Positions 26,018 through 34,490 of a DNA stretch of 42,559 nucleotides are shown here, piece by piece; position 1 is the first letter of the stretch; the number at the start of each line of letters is the position of its first letter. The notes beneath the pieces are model-generated. The model was not told the origin of the DNA and made no database searches. It saw nothing but the letters and a program-made list of their open reading frames with translations. The translations under genes and the position numbers were made by a program. The stretch is from the NCBI GenBank assembly GCA_002722705.1, contig PBMP01000046.1:1-42559 (forward strand), read 5' to 3'. The DNA comes from Pseudobdellovibrionaceae bacterium. GTDB lineage: Bacteria > Bdellovibrionota > UBA1018 > UBA6935.

Positions 26018-26024
26018 TAGGTAA

Positions 26025-26165
26025 TTTAATCTGATACGAGAAGGTGGATCCGAAAAACATTTACGCGATATTCGTGGAATTTTAAACCAAACTGAAATTG
26101 ATGAAAAATACCCTAATCATTGGTTAAATCAACTGCAACTCTTCCAATTTTGGGAAAAGATATAA
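26025..26165 (+). pseudogene. C-terminal remnant of an AbiEii-like nucleotidyltransferase
   Basis: An open frame after TAA at 26022 encodes FNLIREGGSEKHLRDIRGIL and ends IDEKYPNHWLNQLQLFQFWEKI at TAA 26163-26165. GGSEKHLRDIxGIL is the conserved end of nucleotidyltransferases paired with the small protein upstream. The N-terminal roughly 130 residues, including the GSxxxxD nucleotidyltransferase motif, are gone, and no start codon is present. With the upstream fragment it marks a deleted toxin-antitoxin-like pair. No other feature is seen in 25753-26165. Confidence 0.6.
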
Positions 26166-26393
26166 CTACTGACAAGCTCCTGGAGACAATCTATTTTTGA
26201 TTTCTTCCGATGGTGGACATGAAGGACAAGGAGCTGAGACTTCACAGGTAATCTGCTGCCATATATTAAAAATTAACCCTCGAAAAGCTAAACCAATAGA
26301 AGCGACGATAGAGAAAGCAACCGCCATTAAGATAATATACTCTAAGATTGCTTGACCTTCGTTTTTTAACTGTTTTGGAAAACCCCTGCTCAT
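26166..26393 (-). CDS. Small prepilin-like protein with cysteine-rich tail
   Basis: A 75-residue protein. A basic N-terminus (MSRGFPKQLKNEG) precedes QAILEYIILMAVAFSIVASIGLAF, a single hydrophobic helix with an E at the place expected for a type IV/Flp-like or class III prepilin signal. Cleavage after EG would release a pilin-like helix. The exported tail has five cysteines (CEVSAPCPSC and the final ACQ). It may be a minor pilin-like subunit or a secreted disulfide-bonded peptide. No pilus genes are nearby. No ribosome binding site is seen; TAAAAT ends 6 bases before the ATG. It is divergent from a TlpA-like thioredoxin gene, 29 bases away. Confidence 0.65.
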   Translation of the reverse strand: MSRGFPKQLKNEGQAILEYIILMAVAFSIVASIGLAFRGLIFNIWQQITCEVSAPCPSCPPSEEIKNRLSPGACQ

Positions 26394-26399
26394 TTGTCT

Positions 26400-26414
26400 A
26401 TTTTACGCTATAAT
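26400..26414. promoter_or_regulatory. Overlapping divergent -10 boxes (prepilin-like and TlpA-like genes)
   Basis: On the plus strand TATAAT (26409-26414) lies 8 bases before the TlpA-like ATG at 26423. On the minus strand TAAAAT (26405-26400) lies 6 bases before the prepilin-like ATG at 26393. Neither gene has a Shine-Dalgarno sequence. The two promoters would face away from each other within 29 bases, both giving leaderless messages. The -35 boxes are weak, so this is a candidate only. Confidence 0.4.
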
Positions 26415-26422
26415 CTCTTCCA

Positions 26423-27007
26423 ATGACAGTAGATGAAAAAAAATCAAAAAAAATCAATATTTTAAATATTTTAACTCCACTTGCCGGAGTCACTTTACTC
26501 ATATGGATGGGACTCTCTGCCTTAGAATCATACTTTGAAAAACAAAATGTTCACTTAGGTCATCTCCACGGAGTCATTAAAAAAGGCCAAGTCATCGAAA
26601 ACTTCCCTTTATCAGAAGGACGAAAAAAAATTGTTCAATTTTATGATTTTAAATCAAAAGTCATTGTTATTAACTTTTGGGCGACATGGTGTCCTGGATG
26701 TATTGTTGAAATGCCCTCTCTCATTCGTTTAAAAAAGCAATACGAATCGGATGGACTTAAACTTGTTTTAGTTAATCTTGACGATGAACCAGAAGAAGAT
26801 ATCAAAACTTTTAAAGAAAAGTTTAATATTAATTTTGATTTATATTTTGACGTTCAAGCAGAAGCTTCAAAAAAATTCGAAGTTTCTGCAATTCCCTTAA
26901 CTGTAATTCTTGATCAAAACCACAAAGTCATTGCCTACCAAGTAGGAGAAAGAGACTGGTTTGATTCTAGTGTAAGGTCACTCATAGAAAAGCATCTATC
27001 ACTTTGA
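26423..27007 (+). CDS. TlpA/ResA-like membrane-anchored thioredoxin
   Basis: A 194-residue thiol-disulfide oxidoreductase. A basic N-terminus is followed by one membrane segment (about 13-34) and a periplasmic thioredoxin domain. The active site FWATWCPGC has its Cys pair at 90 and 93, and the cis-Pro loop is SAIPLTVI. TlpA/ResA-type proteins act in reducing or oxidising exported proteins, often for cytochrome c maturation; the target here is unknown. The divergent neighbour encodes a cysteine-rich exported peptide, a possible client by position only. Its 3' end overlaps hutI tail-to-tail by 9 bases. Confidence 0.9.
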   Translation: MTVDEKKSKKINILNILTPLAGVTLLIWMGLSALESYFEKQNVHLGHLHGVIKKGQVIENFPLSEGRKKIVQFYDFKSKVIVINFWATWCPGCIVEMPSLIRLKKQYESDGLKLVLVNLDDEPEEDIKTFKEKFNINFDLYFDVQAEASKKFEVSAIPLTVILDQNHKVIAYQVGERDWFDSSVRSLIEKHLSL

Positions 27008-28270
27008 ATCTACTTTTTTTAACTTTTGTATCGAAGGATAAGCCACAGGGGACCAGCCCAAATGATAGTAGGCTTGCTCAAAGCGATCAAAAGGTAAAAC
27101 TGTCATTGAAGCAGCTTTACCAACCTCAATCGTTCCATAGTCATTTTCTATTCCAAGAGCTTTTGCAGCGTTATAAGTCACTCCAGCGAAAATTTCGGCT
27201 CGGCTCATTTCCATATACAAGGCCGATAAATTCATCACCTGAGGAAGTGAGTTACACATACTCGAACCGGGATTAAAATCAGTGGATATTGCAACACATG
27301 CACCTTTTGTAATGAGCTCACGTGCAGGAGCATAGGGAGCCTTGAGGTAATACGCTGTTGCGGGTAGAAGGACTGCGACCGTATTGCTTTTTGCAAGGGC
27401 ATCCATCCCCGAACGATTCACTCTTAATAGATGATCAGCAGAAAGAGCTTTCATCTGAACAGCAAATTGAGCCGATTCAGTACACTCTAGTTCATCAGCA
27501 TGAACATGCAAAGTGAGTCCCCATTTTTTTGCTTCTGTTAAAATCAATTTTGCTTCTTCAACCGTAAAGTAACCTTGATCTACAAATACATCACAAGAAT
27601 CTGCCAGATGTTTTTTTCCTATAAAAGGAATCATTTTTTGAATAATTTCTTGAATATAGTCATATCGATCAACCCCGGGAGGAAAAGCATGAGCTCCTAA
27701 AAACGTAGACCTAAACGTTATCTGAGGAAATTTTTTCTTTAATTTTTGAATGACTTTTAAAGTCTTCACTTCAGAATCAAAACAAAGACCATATCCACTT
27801 TTAATTTCTAAAACTCGAACGCCGTACGACCAGGCTTCGTGAATGCGAAGCTCTGCTGTTTTAAAAAGTTCATCTTCGGTGGCCATTCTTGTCGGATGAA
27901 TCGTCGACAAAATTCCACCTCCTTGAGCAGCAATTGATTCGTAACTCTCACCCGCACATCTTCTTGCAAATTCATCAGATCTGTTTCCAGCAAAAACAAG
28001 GTGAGTATGACAATCGATCCATCCAGGGGTGACTGCATGTCTATTTTTTAAATTTTTGATTTTTGCTTTTAAATATCGCTTAGGAAGATCTTGAGTTTTT
28101 CCAACCCATATAATTTTAGTCGGAACAGCTAATCCACCGACTGTTTTTGTTTGATAAACAACAGCCCCATCTTCTATTCGTCCTAAATCTTTTTCCTGAG
28201 GTTGCCTTCCATCTTTAGAGCGAATTGATTCCCCTGTTAAAAGTTCACTTGCATGTATATATGCTTCCAT
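26999..28270 (-). CDS. hutI: Imidazolonepropionase HutI
   Basis: Third enzyme of histidine degradation: it opens the imidazolone ring to N-formimino-glutamate. The 423-residue amidohydrolase shows HTHLVFAGNR (metal-binding HxH and substrate Arg), YGVRVLEIKSGYG, HVHADELE, LSADHLL and STDFNPGSS (metal Asp). It starts 10 bases after hutH and is the last gene of the minus-strand run from def. hutU (urocanase) and hutG/F are not in the window. Confidence 0.95.
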   Translation of the reverse strand: MEAYIHASELLTGESIRSKDGRQPQEKDLGRIEDGAVVYQTKTVGGLAVPTKIIWVGKTQDLPKRYLKAKIKNLKNRHAVTPGWIDCHTHLVFAGNRSDEFARRCAGESYESIAAQGGGILSTIHPTRMATEDELFKTAELRIHEAWSYGVRVLEIKSGYGLCFDSEVKTLKVIQKLKKKFPQITFRSTFLGAHAFPPGVDRYDYIQEIIQKMIPFIGKKHLADSCDVFVDQGYFTVEEAKLILTEAKKWGLTLHVHADELECTESAQFAVQMKALSADHLLRVNRSGMDALAKSNTVAVLLPATAYYLKAPYAPARELITKGACVAISTDFNPGSSMCNSLPQVMNLSALYMEMSRAEIFAGVTYNAAKALGIENDYGTIEVGKAASMTVLPFDRFEQAYYHLGWSPVAYPSIQKLKKVDSK

Positions 28271-28280
28271 AAAACACCTT

Positions 28281-29789
28281 TTAAATAATTACAGATTCAT
28301 ACTCAAAAGAAGCAATTGCACCTTCTATTTTATGAATATCTGGCTCATACATCCGATCCTCTTCAAGAGGAAGAACTCTTTTTCGAATCAAGGCATGTAG
28401 TTTTTCTAAACGAGGACTTGTTTTCAATGGTCTTAATAAATCAATTCCTTGAGCCGCGCACATTAACTCCATCGCAATTACACGCCGAACATTAACAACT
28501 ACTTGATTGGCTTTCCTCGCTGCCCATGCCCCCATTGAAACATGATCTTCTTTATCTACATTAGTCGAAATAGAGTCAACCACTGCTGGATGACAAAGTG
28601 TCTTATTTTCAGAAACAATAGAAGCAGCAGCAACTTGAACCATCATAAATCCACTTTGCAAGCCACCTCCATTTGTTAAAAAAATAGGTAAACCAGACAT
28701 TGCTGGGTTCATCATTTTTTCAATTCTTCTTTCAGAAATGCTGGCAAATTCTGCAACTGCAATACTAAGCTGATCCATTGCCATAGAAACCATCTGACCA
28801 TGAAAATTACCACCACTGATAATTTCTTTTTCTTTGGGAAAAATAAGAGGGTTATCGGTTACCGAATTCACTTCTCTTTCTATTACTCCTCGAACAAAGG
28901 CCAAAACATCTCTTGAAGCCCCATGAACCTGTGGAATACACCGAAGGCAGTAGGGGTCTTGTACTCTTTTACAATCATGATGACTTTTTGAAATTTGAGT
29001 TTTCGGATTTAAAAGTTTTCTCATTCTTTGTGCAACGTATATTTGCCCTGGATGAGGTCTGACTTCTTGAATTTTCGGATCAAATGCCGAAGTACTCCCT
29101 CGAATCGCGTCTAAAGTCATTGCTGCCGCCGCATCAGCAACATCAGCGAGGTGATCTGCTTCAACCCAAGCCAAAACTGCAAGTGCGGTCATAAATTGAG
29201 TACCATTAATCAACGCAAGTCCTTCTTTTGGACCTAAGGTAATGGGTTTCAATTTTGCTTTTTTTAAAGCAAGGTGAGCTTTCATCCGTTTTCCTTGATA
29301 AAAAACTTCTCCTTCACCAGTCAGAGGCAATGCAAGATGGGCGAGCGGTGCTAAATCACCACTGGCTCCGACAGATCCTTGAATGGGTACAACTGGATGA
29401 ATTCTGTGATTTAAAAACGAAACAATTTGCTGAACTGTTTTTACATGAACTCCAGAATGTCCAAAACAAAGAGCATTAGCTCTTAACAACAACATCGCTC
29501 TTACAAAATGTTCTTCAAGAGGTTCCCCAACTCCGGTAGCATGAGATCTTAATAAATTCATCTGGAGTGCTTTAATTTCACTTTTATGAATATGAACATC
29601 TGAAAGAATACCAAACCCGGTATTCACACCATACATGATTTTTCCAGATTCAATTTCTTTTTGTAAAAAAAGATATGCTTTTTCAATTTTTCTTTTTGCT
29701 AATCCAGATAAACTTACCTTTTTCCCAAAAACAGCTACCTCATAAACCGACTCTAAATCTAATTTTTTTTGTCCTAAAACAACAGTCAC
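28281..29789 (-). CDS. hutH: Histidine ammonia-lyase HutH
   Basis: Converts histidine to urocanate. The 502 residues contain YGVNTGFG and the ASG triad (142-144, in GSVGASGDLAPLA) that cyclises to the MIO cofactor. Also present are QDPYCLRC-like RVQDPYCLRCIPQVHG, NSVTDNPL, GGNFHGQ and EDHVSMG. The start is a GTG at 29789 overlapping the rpe stop (GTGA), with GAGAGGG upstream. Length is normal. Confidence 0.96.
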   Translation of the reverse strand: MTVVLGQKKLDLESVYEVAVFGKKVSLSGLAKRKIEKAYLFLQKEIESGKIMYGVNTGFGILSDVHIHKSEIKALQMNLLRSHATGVGEPLEEHFVRAMLLLRANALCFGHSGVHVKTVQQIVSFLNHRIHPVVPIQGSVGASGDLAPLAHLALPLTGEGEVFYQGKRMKAHLALKKAKLKPITLGPKEGLALINGTQFMTALAVLAWVEADHLADVADAAAAMTLDAIRGSTSAFDPKIQEVRPHPGQIYVAQRMRKLLNPKTQISKSHHDCKRVQDPYCLRCIPQVHGASRDVLAFVRGVIEREVNSVTDNPLIFPKEKEIISGGNFHGQMVSMAMDQLSIAVAEFASISERRIEKMMNPAMSGLPIFLTNGGGLQSGFMMVQVAAASIVSENKTLCHPAVVDSISTNVDKEDHVSMGAWAARKANQVVVNVRRVIAMELMCAAQGIDLLRPLKTSPRLEKLHALIRKRVLPLEEDRMYEPDIHKIEGAIASFEYESVII

Positions 29790-30454
29790 TTCACCCTCTC
29801 TTTTAAGTTTTTAATTGCGCTTTCTCGGTCTTTTTTTGAAAAAACTGCGGAACCTGCAACAAAAACATCGACACCAGCAAGACTCGCTTTTTTTATTGTG
29901 TCTTCTGATATTCCTCCATCAATTTGAATAAGATAAGAATAATCCGATTGTTTTTCTTTTAATAAAGTAACTTTTTCTAAAACTTCTTCTTTAAAGGACT
30001 GTCCACCAAATCCAGGCTGAACACTCATCACCAAAACAGTTTCAACACTATCCAAATAAGGTAAAATTTTTGAAATTGGAGTTCCTGGATTTATAGAAAT
30101 TCCTGCTGCACAATTATTATGATGAATTAAATTTATTGTTTCCTGAACGTCATCTTCACTCTCAACATGAATAGTAATTAAATCGGCACCAGCCTTTACA
30201 AATGCCTCCACCCACTGTTTTGGATGGGAAACCATCAAATGGCAATCTAAAAGAGAGGAAGTAATGAGTCTCAACGACTGAACAACAACAGGTCCTATAG
30301 TTATATTAGGAACAAAATGTCCATCCATCACATCTACATGAATCCAATTTACACCATACTTTTCCACTTCTTTAATCTCTGAAGAGAGATTTGAAAAATC
30401 TGCGGATAATAAAGACGGTGCAATTGGAAAATTAAATTTTGTAAAATCCTTCAT
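29786..30454 (-). CDS. rpe: Ribulose-phosphate 3-epimerase
   Basis: Interconverts ribulose 5-phosphate and xylulose 5-phosphate. The 222-residue TIM barrel shows APSLLSADF, HVDVMDGHFVPNITIGP (metal His and catalytic Asp), DCHLMV, VMSVQPGFGGQ, IDGGI and the phosphate loop VAGSAVF. It lies 4 bases after fmt and is fused to hutH by GTGA. def-fmt-rpe is a common order in other bacteria, usually with rsmB, which is missing here. Confidence 0.96.
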   Translation of the reverse strand: MKDFTKFNFPIAPSLLSADFSNLSSEIKEVEKYGVNWIHVDVMDGHFVPNITIGPVVVQSLRLITSSLLDCHLMVSHPKQWVEAFVKAGADLITIHVESEDDVQETINLIHHNNCAAGISINPGTPISKILPYLDSVETVLVMSVQPGFGGQSFKEEVLEKVTLLKEKQSDYSYLIQIDGGISEDTIKKASLAGVDVFVAGSAVFSKKDRESAIKNLKERVK

Positions 30455-30458
30455 AGAG

Positions 30459-31400
30459 TCATTCTTCTTTTAGCTTTAGTACAAATTGTTCTTTAGAGGT
30501 TTGAAAACCATTAAAAAATTCTGAAACATTCATCGACTTTTTACCTTCCCATTGAAGTTCCAAAAGTTCCAAAGATCCTTCTACAGTCCCTAAAAATAAA
30601 GAACCTGCTTTAAAAATAATTTCATTAGGAGTTACTTTTACCTCGGGATGAGGTTTTGTTTTCTTTATTTTTAAACGCCTTCCATCACTTAATAAGACAG
30701 AAGTTCCTGGCCACGGAGTTAACGCTCGAACCTTTCGATCTAAATCAATCGCCGGATCATTTCCAGTTAAAAAACCCATTTCTTTTGTTAGTTTATGTGC
30801 ATATGTCACTAAAGTTTCGTCTTGAGGAGATGCAATTGCGTCTCCTGATTCAATCAAATGAATGACATTCTTTAAAAGATCTGCACTTTTTTTGGAAAGG
30901 TCATCGTGAAGATCTGAGGTTGTCTCAGAGCCATTTAAAACTCTTTTTGTTTGTGCATAGATATCTCCAGCATCAAGCTCTTCAACTAACTTCATGATGG
31001 TTGTTCCTGTTTGTTCATCTCCTTTTAAAATAGGCCATTGAAGAGGAGCTGCTCCTCTCCAGCGAGGAAGCAACGACGGGTGAACATTAATGCAACCATA
31101 TTTTGGAAGATCTAAAACTTCTTTTTTTAAGAGTTTTCCATACGCTACAACAACAATTAAATCCGGTTTTTGACTTTTTAGTTTTTCAAATGCCTCAGAA
31201 TCAGAAAGCTTTTCCGGTTGATTCACCTGAAGTCCTAAAGATTCAGCCGCTATTTTTACTTCCGGTTTTTGAAGCTTAAGTCCCCTTCCTTTGGGTTTAT
31301 CTGGCTGACAATAAACGGAAAGAATTTCACAAATCTCGTGCGTAGCTTTAAGAGAAGGAACTGCAAACTCAGGAGTTCCCATAAAAACAACTTTTAGCAT
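30459..31400 (-). CDS. fmt: Methionyl-tRNA formyltransferase
   Basis: Formylates initiator Met-tRNA. The 313 residues contain VVFMGTPEFAVPSL, the folate-site SLLPRWRGAAP (with the catalytic His in INVHPSLLP), and TGTTIMKLVEELDAGDI. The C-terminal OB-like domain includes RALTPWPGT. The ATG at 31400 shares a base with the def stop, so the deformylase and formyltransferase are made together. Confidence 0.97.
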   Translation of the reverse strand: MLKVVFMGTPEFAVPSLKATHEICEILSVYCQPDKPKGRGLKLQKPEVKIAAESLGLQVNQPEKLSDSEAFEKLKSQKPDLIVVVAYGKLLKKEVLDLPKYGCINVHPSLLPRWRGAAPLQWPILKGDEQTGTTIMKLVEELDAGDIYAQTKRVLNGSETTSDLHDDLSKKSADLLKNVIHLIESGDAIASPQDETLVTYAHKLTKEMGFLTGNDPAIDLDRKVRALTPWPGTSVLLSDGRRLKIKKTKPHPEVKVTPNEIIFKAGSLFLGTVEGSLELLELQWEGKKSMNVSEFFNGFQTSKEQFVLKLKEE

Positions 31401-31981
31401 TAAAGATTTTCCTCAAGTTTTTTTCGAGCTTTCAACAATTTCTTTTTTGCCATCTCTCTCTTTACAGAACTCAGTCGATCAATAAAAAGCTTTCCATCCA
31501 AATGGTCCATTTCATGTTGAATACAGACAGCAAGGATATCCTCGGCTTCTAAAGTCTGTTTTTGTCCGTCCAAATCTAAATATTCGACTGTGATTTTTTC
31601 TGCTCGTCGTACTTCAGCGGTATAATCAGGAACTGAAAGGCATCCCTCTTCAAAATAAATCTCACCTTCTTGTGCAATAATTTCGGGATTAATAAAGACA
31701 CGCGGATTAGCTTCAAAAATATATCCACCTTGAACTGGCTTTGCCCCTTCAGGAATTTCTTCTCCCTCCTCTAGCTCTTCAAAAGAGTAGTCCACATCAA
31801 CCACTATAATTCTCTCTAAAAGACCAATTTGATTGGCAGCAAGTCCTATTCCTGGACTGTCATACATGGTCTCAAGCATGTCTTCTGAAAGTTTACGGTA
31901 GGATTCTTTCACTTCTTCGATCGGAAGTGCTTTCTGAGATAAAACTTCATCTGGAAACTTATATATTTTCATCAATGCCAT
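31400..31981 (-). CDS. def: Peptide deformylase
   Basis: Removes the formyl group from new proteins. The three family motifs are present: GIGLAANQIG, EEGCLSVPD (metal Cys) and QHEMDHLDGKLFID (HExxH variant QHEMDH). A slightly long insertion (about 78-100, EELEEGEEIPEGAKPVQGG) separates motifs 1 and 2. The start MALMKIYKFPDEVL is typical. 193 residues. It leads the coupled run def-fmt-rpe-hutH-hutI. Confidence 0.97.
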   Translation of the reverse strand: MALMKIYKFPDEVLSQKALPIEEVKESYRKLSEDMLETMYDSPGIGLAANQIGLLERIIVVDVDYSFEELEEGEEIPEGAKPVQGGYIFEANPRVFINPEIIAQEGEIYFEEGCLSVPDYTAEVRRAEKITVEYLDLDGQKQTLEAEDILAVCIQHEMDHLDGKLFIDRLSSVKREMAKKKLLKARKKLEENL

Positions 31982-32071
31982 AATAAAGAAGGTTTTACCT
32001 CACAGAGTACAGCGGAGCAATCGATGAGTTCATAAAGAATAAATACAAAAGATCTATTTATTTTCAAATAC

Positions 32072-33151
32072 TTAGATCTTCTCTCTAAAAGTAAGCAAAC
32101 TTCCTGCAAAAGCTAAAAAAACAAAACTTGGTCCCCATGCAGACAACCAAGGGGGTAGAACCCCACTTTTTCCCATAGAAAGACCAATGGAGAAAAAAAG
32201 CCAGTAGAAAAAGGTAATTCCCAAACAAATTCCTAAGTCTTTTCCCAGGCCTCCCTGCCTTCGCATACGAGTAGAAAAAGGAATCCCTAGAAGACACATA
32301 ACTAAAGGAATAAAGCTAATACTCAAACGAGAATGCAACTTTACTGAATAAGCTTTTGTGTCAATTCCACTTTCATCAAGTCTATTGATATAAGAATACA
32401 ACTCTTTAATCCGAAGACCATCGACTTCCTTTTCAATTTCTTGAAAATCTTTTGGTGTTTCTTCAATGGTCAATTTTTTTTTATCAAATCCTGTTGTTTC
32501 CGGAAAAGGACTGTCAGGAAAAAATTCTGTTACTGTTCCATCTCTCAAATCCCATCCTTCAGTTGTATAAACTGCTCGATCAGCCTCAATCATTCCCACC
32601 AAATCAAACTGATCACTAAATTGATAAACCGACATTCCTCGAATTGTATTAGAGGCAGGGTCGAAAGTTTTTAAGTTATAGATATATTTTCCCGAACGAT
32701 ACCAAATTTTATCTTTTTTAACGTCTAGAAAAAAATCATTTCTTTTCTTCATAGTACGCCAAAAATAAGTTGTTCTTTTCTTAAAAACAGGCGGTAAAAC
32801 CCGGTCCTGAATAATTAAAGAAGCACAACAAATCATAAAAACTAACGACAATAAAATCGTTGTAATTTGATAAAGACCAATTCCGATCGAGTAACATGCA
32901 GTCAATTCATGACTACGATTTAACCCAGCCAAAGTAACCACAGTTGCTACCAAAACAGCCGGTGGTATCATCTGAGATAAAATCTGAGGTGTTTTCATTA
33001 AATGATAAGTAATCACTTGGTCTGTTGGGTAAGCGGCACCAACTACCCCTCCTAAAATCGTCTGTAAAACAAACAGCGTCGTCAGAGCGCCCAGTGCAGC
33101 AGCAAAATTTTTCAAAAAAAGATGACTAAAGTATCTGACTAAAATTTTCAT
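32072..33151 (-). CDS. LptF/LptG family LPS export permease
   Basis: Inner-membrane subunit of the lipopolysaccharide export machine (LptB2FG). The 359 residues have three N-terminal membrane segments, a periplasmic beta-jellyroll region (about 135-260) and three C-terminal segments. The N-terminal pattern with LNRSHELTACYSIGI carries the coupling-helix motif (E and L/R residues) that docks the ATPase LptB. It looks more like LptG (YjgQ) than LptF, but I cannot be certain. It lies alone, 90 bases before def on the same strand. The start has no clear ribosome binding site. Confidence 0.85.
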   Translation of the reverse strand: MKILVRYFSHLFLKNFAAALGALTTLFVLQTILGGVVGAAYPTDQVITYHLMKTPQILSQMIPPAVLVATVVTLAGLNRSHELTACYSIGIGLYQITTILLSLVFMICCASLIIQDRVLPPVFKKRTTYFWRTMKKRNDFFLDVKKDKIWYRSGKYIYNLKTFDPASNTIRGMSVYQFSDQFDLVGMIEADRAVYTTEGWDLRDGTVTEFFPDSPFPETTGFDKKKLTIEETPKDFQEIEKEVDGLRIKELYSYINRLDESGIDTKAYSVKLHSRLSISFIPLVMCLLGIPFSTRMRRQGGLGKDLGICLGITFFYWLFFSIGLSMGKSGVLPPWLSAWGPSFVFLAFAGSLLTFREKI

Positions 33152-33251
33152 GAACTCACTCTATGATGCCTCACCGCAACCACAAATAATAGAGGGAAAG
33201 TTTGCAAAAGCAGAAATAATACTGTAGTGCATTAAGTAAAAGGAGCTTAAA

Positions 33252-33602
33252 ATGAGACTTTTTATTTTTCTGATGTCTATTTTATACATCCAGCCTTCTT
33301 TCAGCTGTGTAGTTGAAGAAGTTGCAAACAAAGAGTCCATCCGTAGTTTTCTAACAGAAAATTACCGAGCCCTTTCCGATACAATTGAATTTATCGAGTT
33401 TGAACAAAAAGTTCCTCTTCATGAAAAAATCAGAAATCATTTTGCAAAAAAAATGGATCCAAAAAAATGTATTTCGACTAAGCTTTATCACGAAATTAAA
33501 ACTTTCGTTGAATTTACCAATGATGAATATCAGTGGTGTCACGCTAAAGTAGTTGCGAAGTCATACAACCGAAATAAATTAAAATATTTACATTGTGAGT
33601 AA
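33252..33602 (+). CDS. Small secreted protein, unknown function
   Basis: A 116-residue protein with a signal peptide (MRLFIFLMSILYIQPSFS) and cysteines at the mature start, mid-way and near the C-terminus (about four in total). These could form two disulfides. The rest is mixed charged, with no family I recognise. AAAGGAGC lies 6 bases before the ATG, so the start is firm. It is followed by 99 bases with an 11-bp inverted repeat before the signal peptidase genes. Confidence 0.7.
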   Translation: MRLFIFLMSILYIQPSFSCVVEEVANKESIRSFLTENYRALSDTIEFIEFEQKVPLHEKIRNHFAKKMDPKKCISTKLYHEIKTFVEFTNDEYQWCHAKVVAKSYNRNKLKYLHCE

Positions 33603-33645
33603 TTTCAATATTTATTCTTAATTTTATAAATAAAAACAATACGTT

Positions 33646-33672
33646 AAATTAAATCACTTTCTGATTTAATTT
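33646..33672. repeat. AT-rich perfect inverted repeat upstream of the first lepB
   Basis: AAATTAAATCA (33646-33656) and TGATTTAATTT (33662-33672) are exact reverse complements around CTTTC. The repeat begins 44 bases after the small secreted gene and ends 29 bases before lepB. A weak terminator or an operator near the lepB -35 region are the likely readings. The T-run after it is short. Confidence 0.5.
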
Positions 33673-33701
33673 CTACGAAAATCTTTGTATTCTCACCATC
33701 T

Positions 33702-34490
33702 ATGTCAGACTTGGAAAACAAAAGAGAGGAACCCACCGTTTCAAGAAAACAGTGGATTTTAGAGAATATTGTTTCTCTCGGAACTGCAATACTATTGGTT
33801 CTGATGATCCGGTCGAGCGTAATTGAGGCTTTTAAAATTCCAAGTGGCTCGATGATTCCTACTTTATTTGTGGGCGATCATATTTTTGTTAATAAATTCT
33901 CCTATGGAATTAAAGTTCCTTTTTCTGATTGGATCGCAGATCGCCCCATTTACCTTTATAAACGCACCCCTCCACAACGAGGTGACGTCATCGTTTTTAA
34001 ATATCCGAAAGACAGAAGTCTCTACTATATTAAAAGAGTCATTGGAACTCCTGGAGACGTGATTGAAATCAGAAATAAAAAACTCTTTATTAATGATCAA
34101 TTACAAAAAAGAACTGAAGTACCAGACGCTCTAAGAGAAACGATTCTTTCTGAACTTGAAATTGAAGAAATCCAACAAAAAAGCTTAAAAATTTTTTATG
34201 AAAACTTAGGAAACGGGCAAGCAACTATTTTGTTAAATGAAAATAGTATTTTTTGGGAAAAAGATAATTTTGGACCCATCACGATTCCTGGGAATCAATA
34301 CTTTGTCATGGGGGATAACCGAGATTCTTCTAACGACAGTCGTTTTTGGGGGTTTGTTCCTATAGATGACATTCGAGGAAAAGCGATGGTTATTTGGTTA
34401 TCCTTATGGGCCGACTTTAACACGTGGGATTTCACTTTCCATCCAGAAAGAATCGGAAACTTTATTCACAAAGAAGTAAATCAATTATGA
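33702..34490 (+). CDS. lepB: Signal peptidase I (first of two)
   Basis: Membrane serine protease that removes signal peptides from exported proteins. It has one membrane segment (about 22-40), catalytic Ser50 in PSGSMIP and catalytic Lys111 in YYIKRVIG, with the later MGDNRDSSNDSR box. At 262 residues it carries a longer insertion (about 133-170, including the ELEIEEIQQKSLK region) than its twin. The ATG has no Shine-Dalgarno sequence; TATTCT ends 8 bases upstream. The stop overlaps the next lepB by ATGA. Confidence 0.95.
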   Translation: MSDLENKREEPTVSRKQWILENIVSLGTAILLVLMIRSSVIEAFKIPSGSMIPTLFVGDHIFVNKFSYGIKVPFSDWIADRPIYLYKRTPPQRGDVIVFKYPKDRSLYYIKRVIGTPGDVIEIRNKKLFINDQLQKRTEVPDALRETILSELEIEEIQQKSLKIFYENLGNGQATILLNENSIFWEKDNFGPITIPGNQYFVMGDNRDSSNDSRFWGFVPIDDIRGKAMVIWLSLWADFNTWDFTFHPERIGNFIHKEVNQL

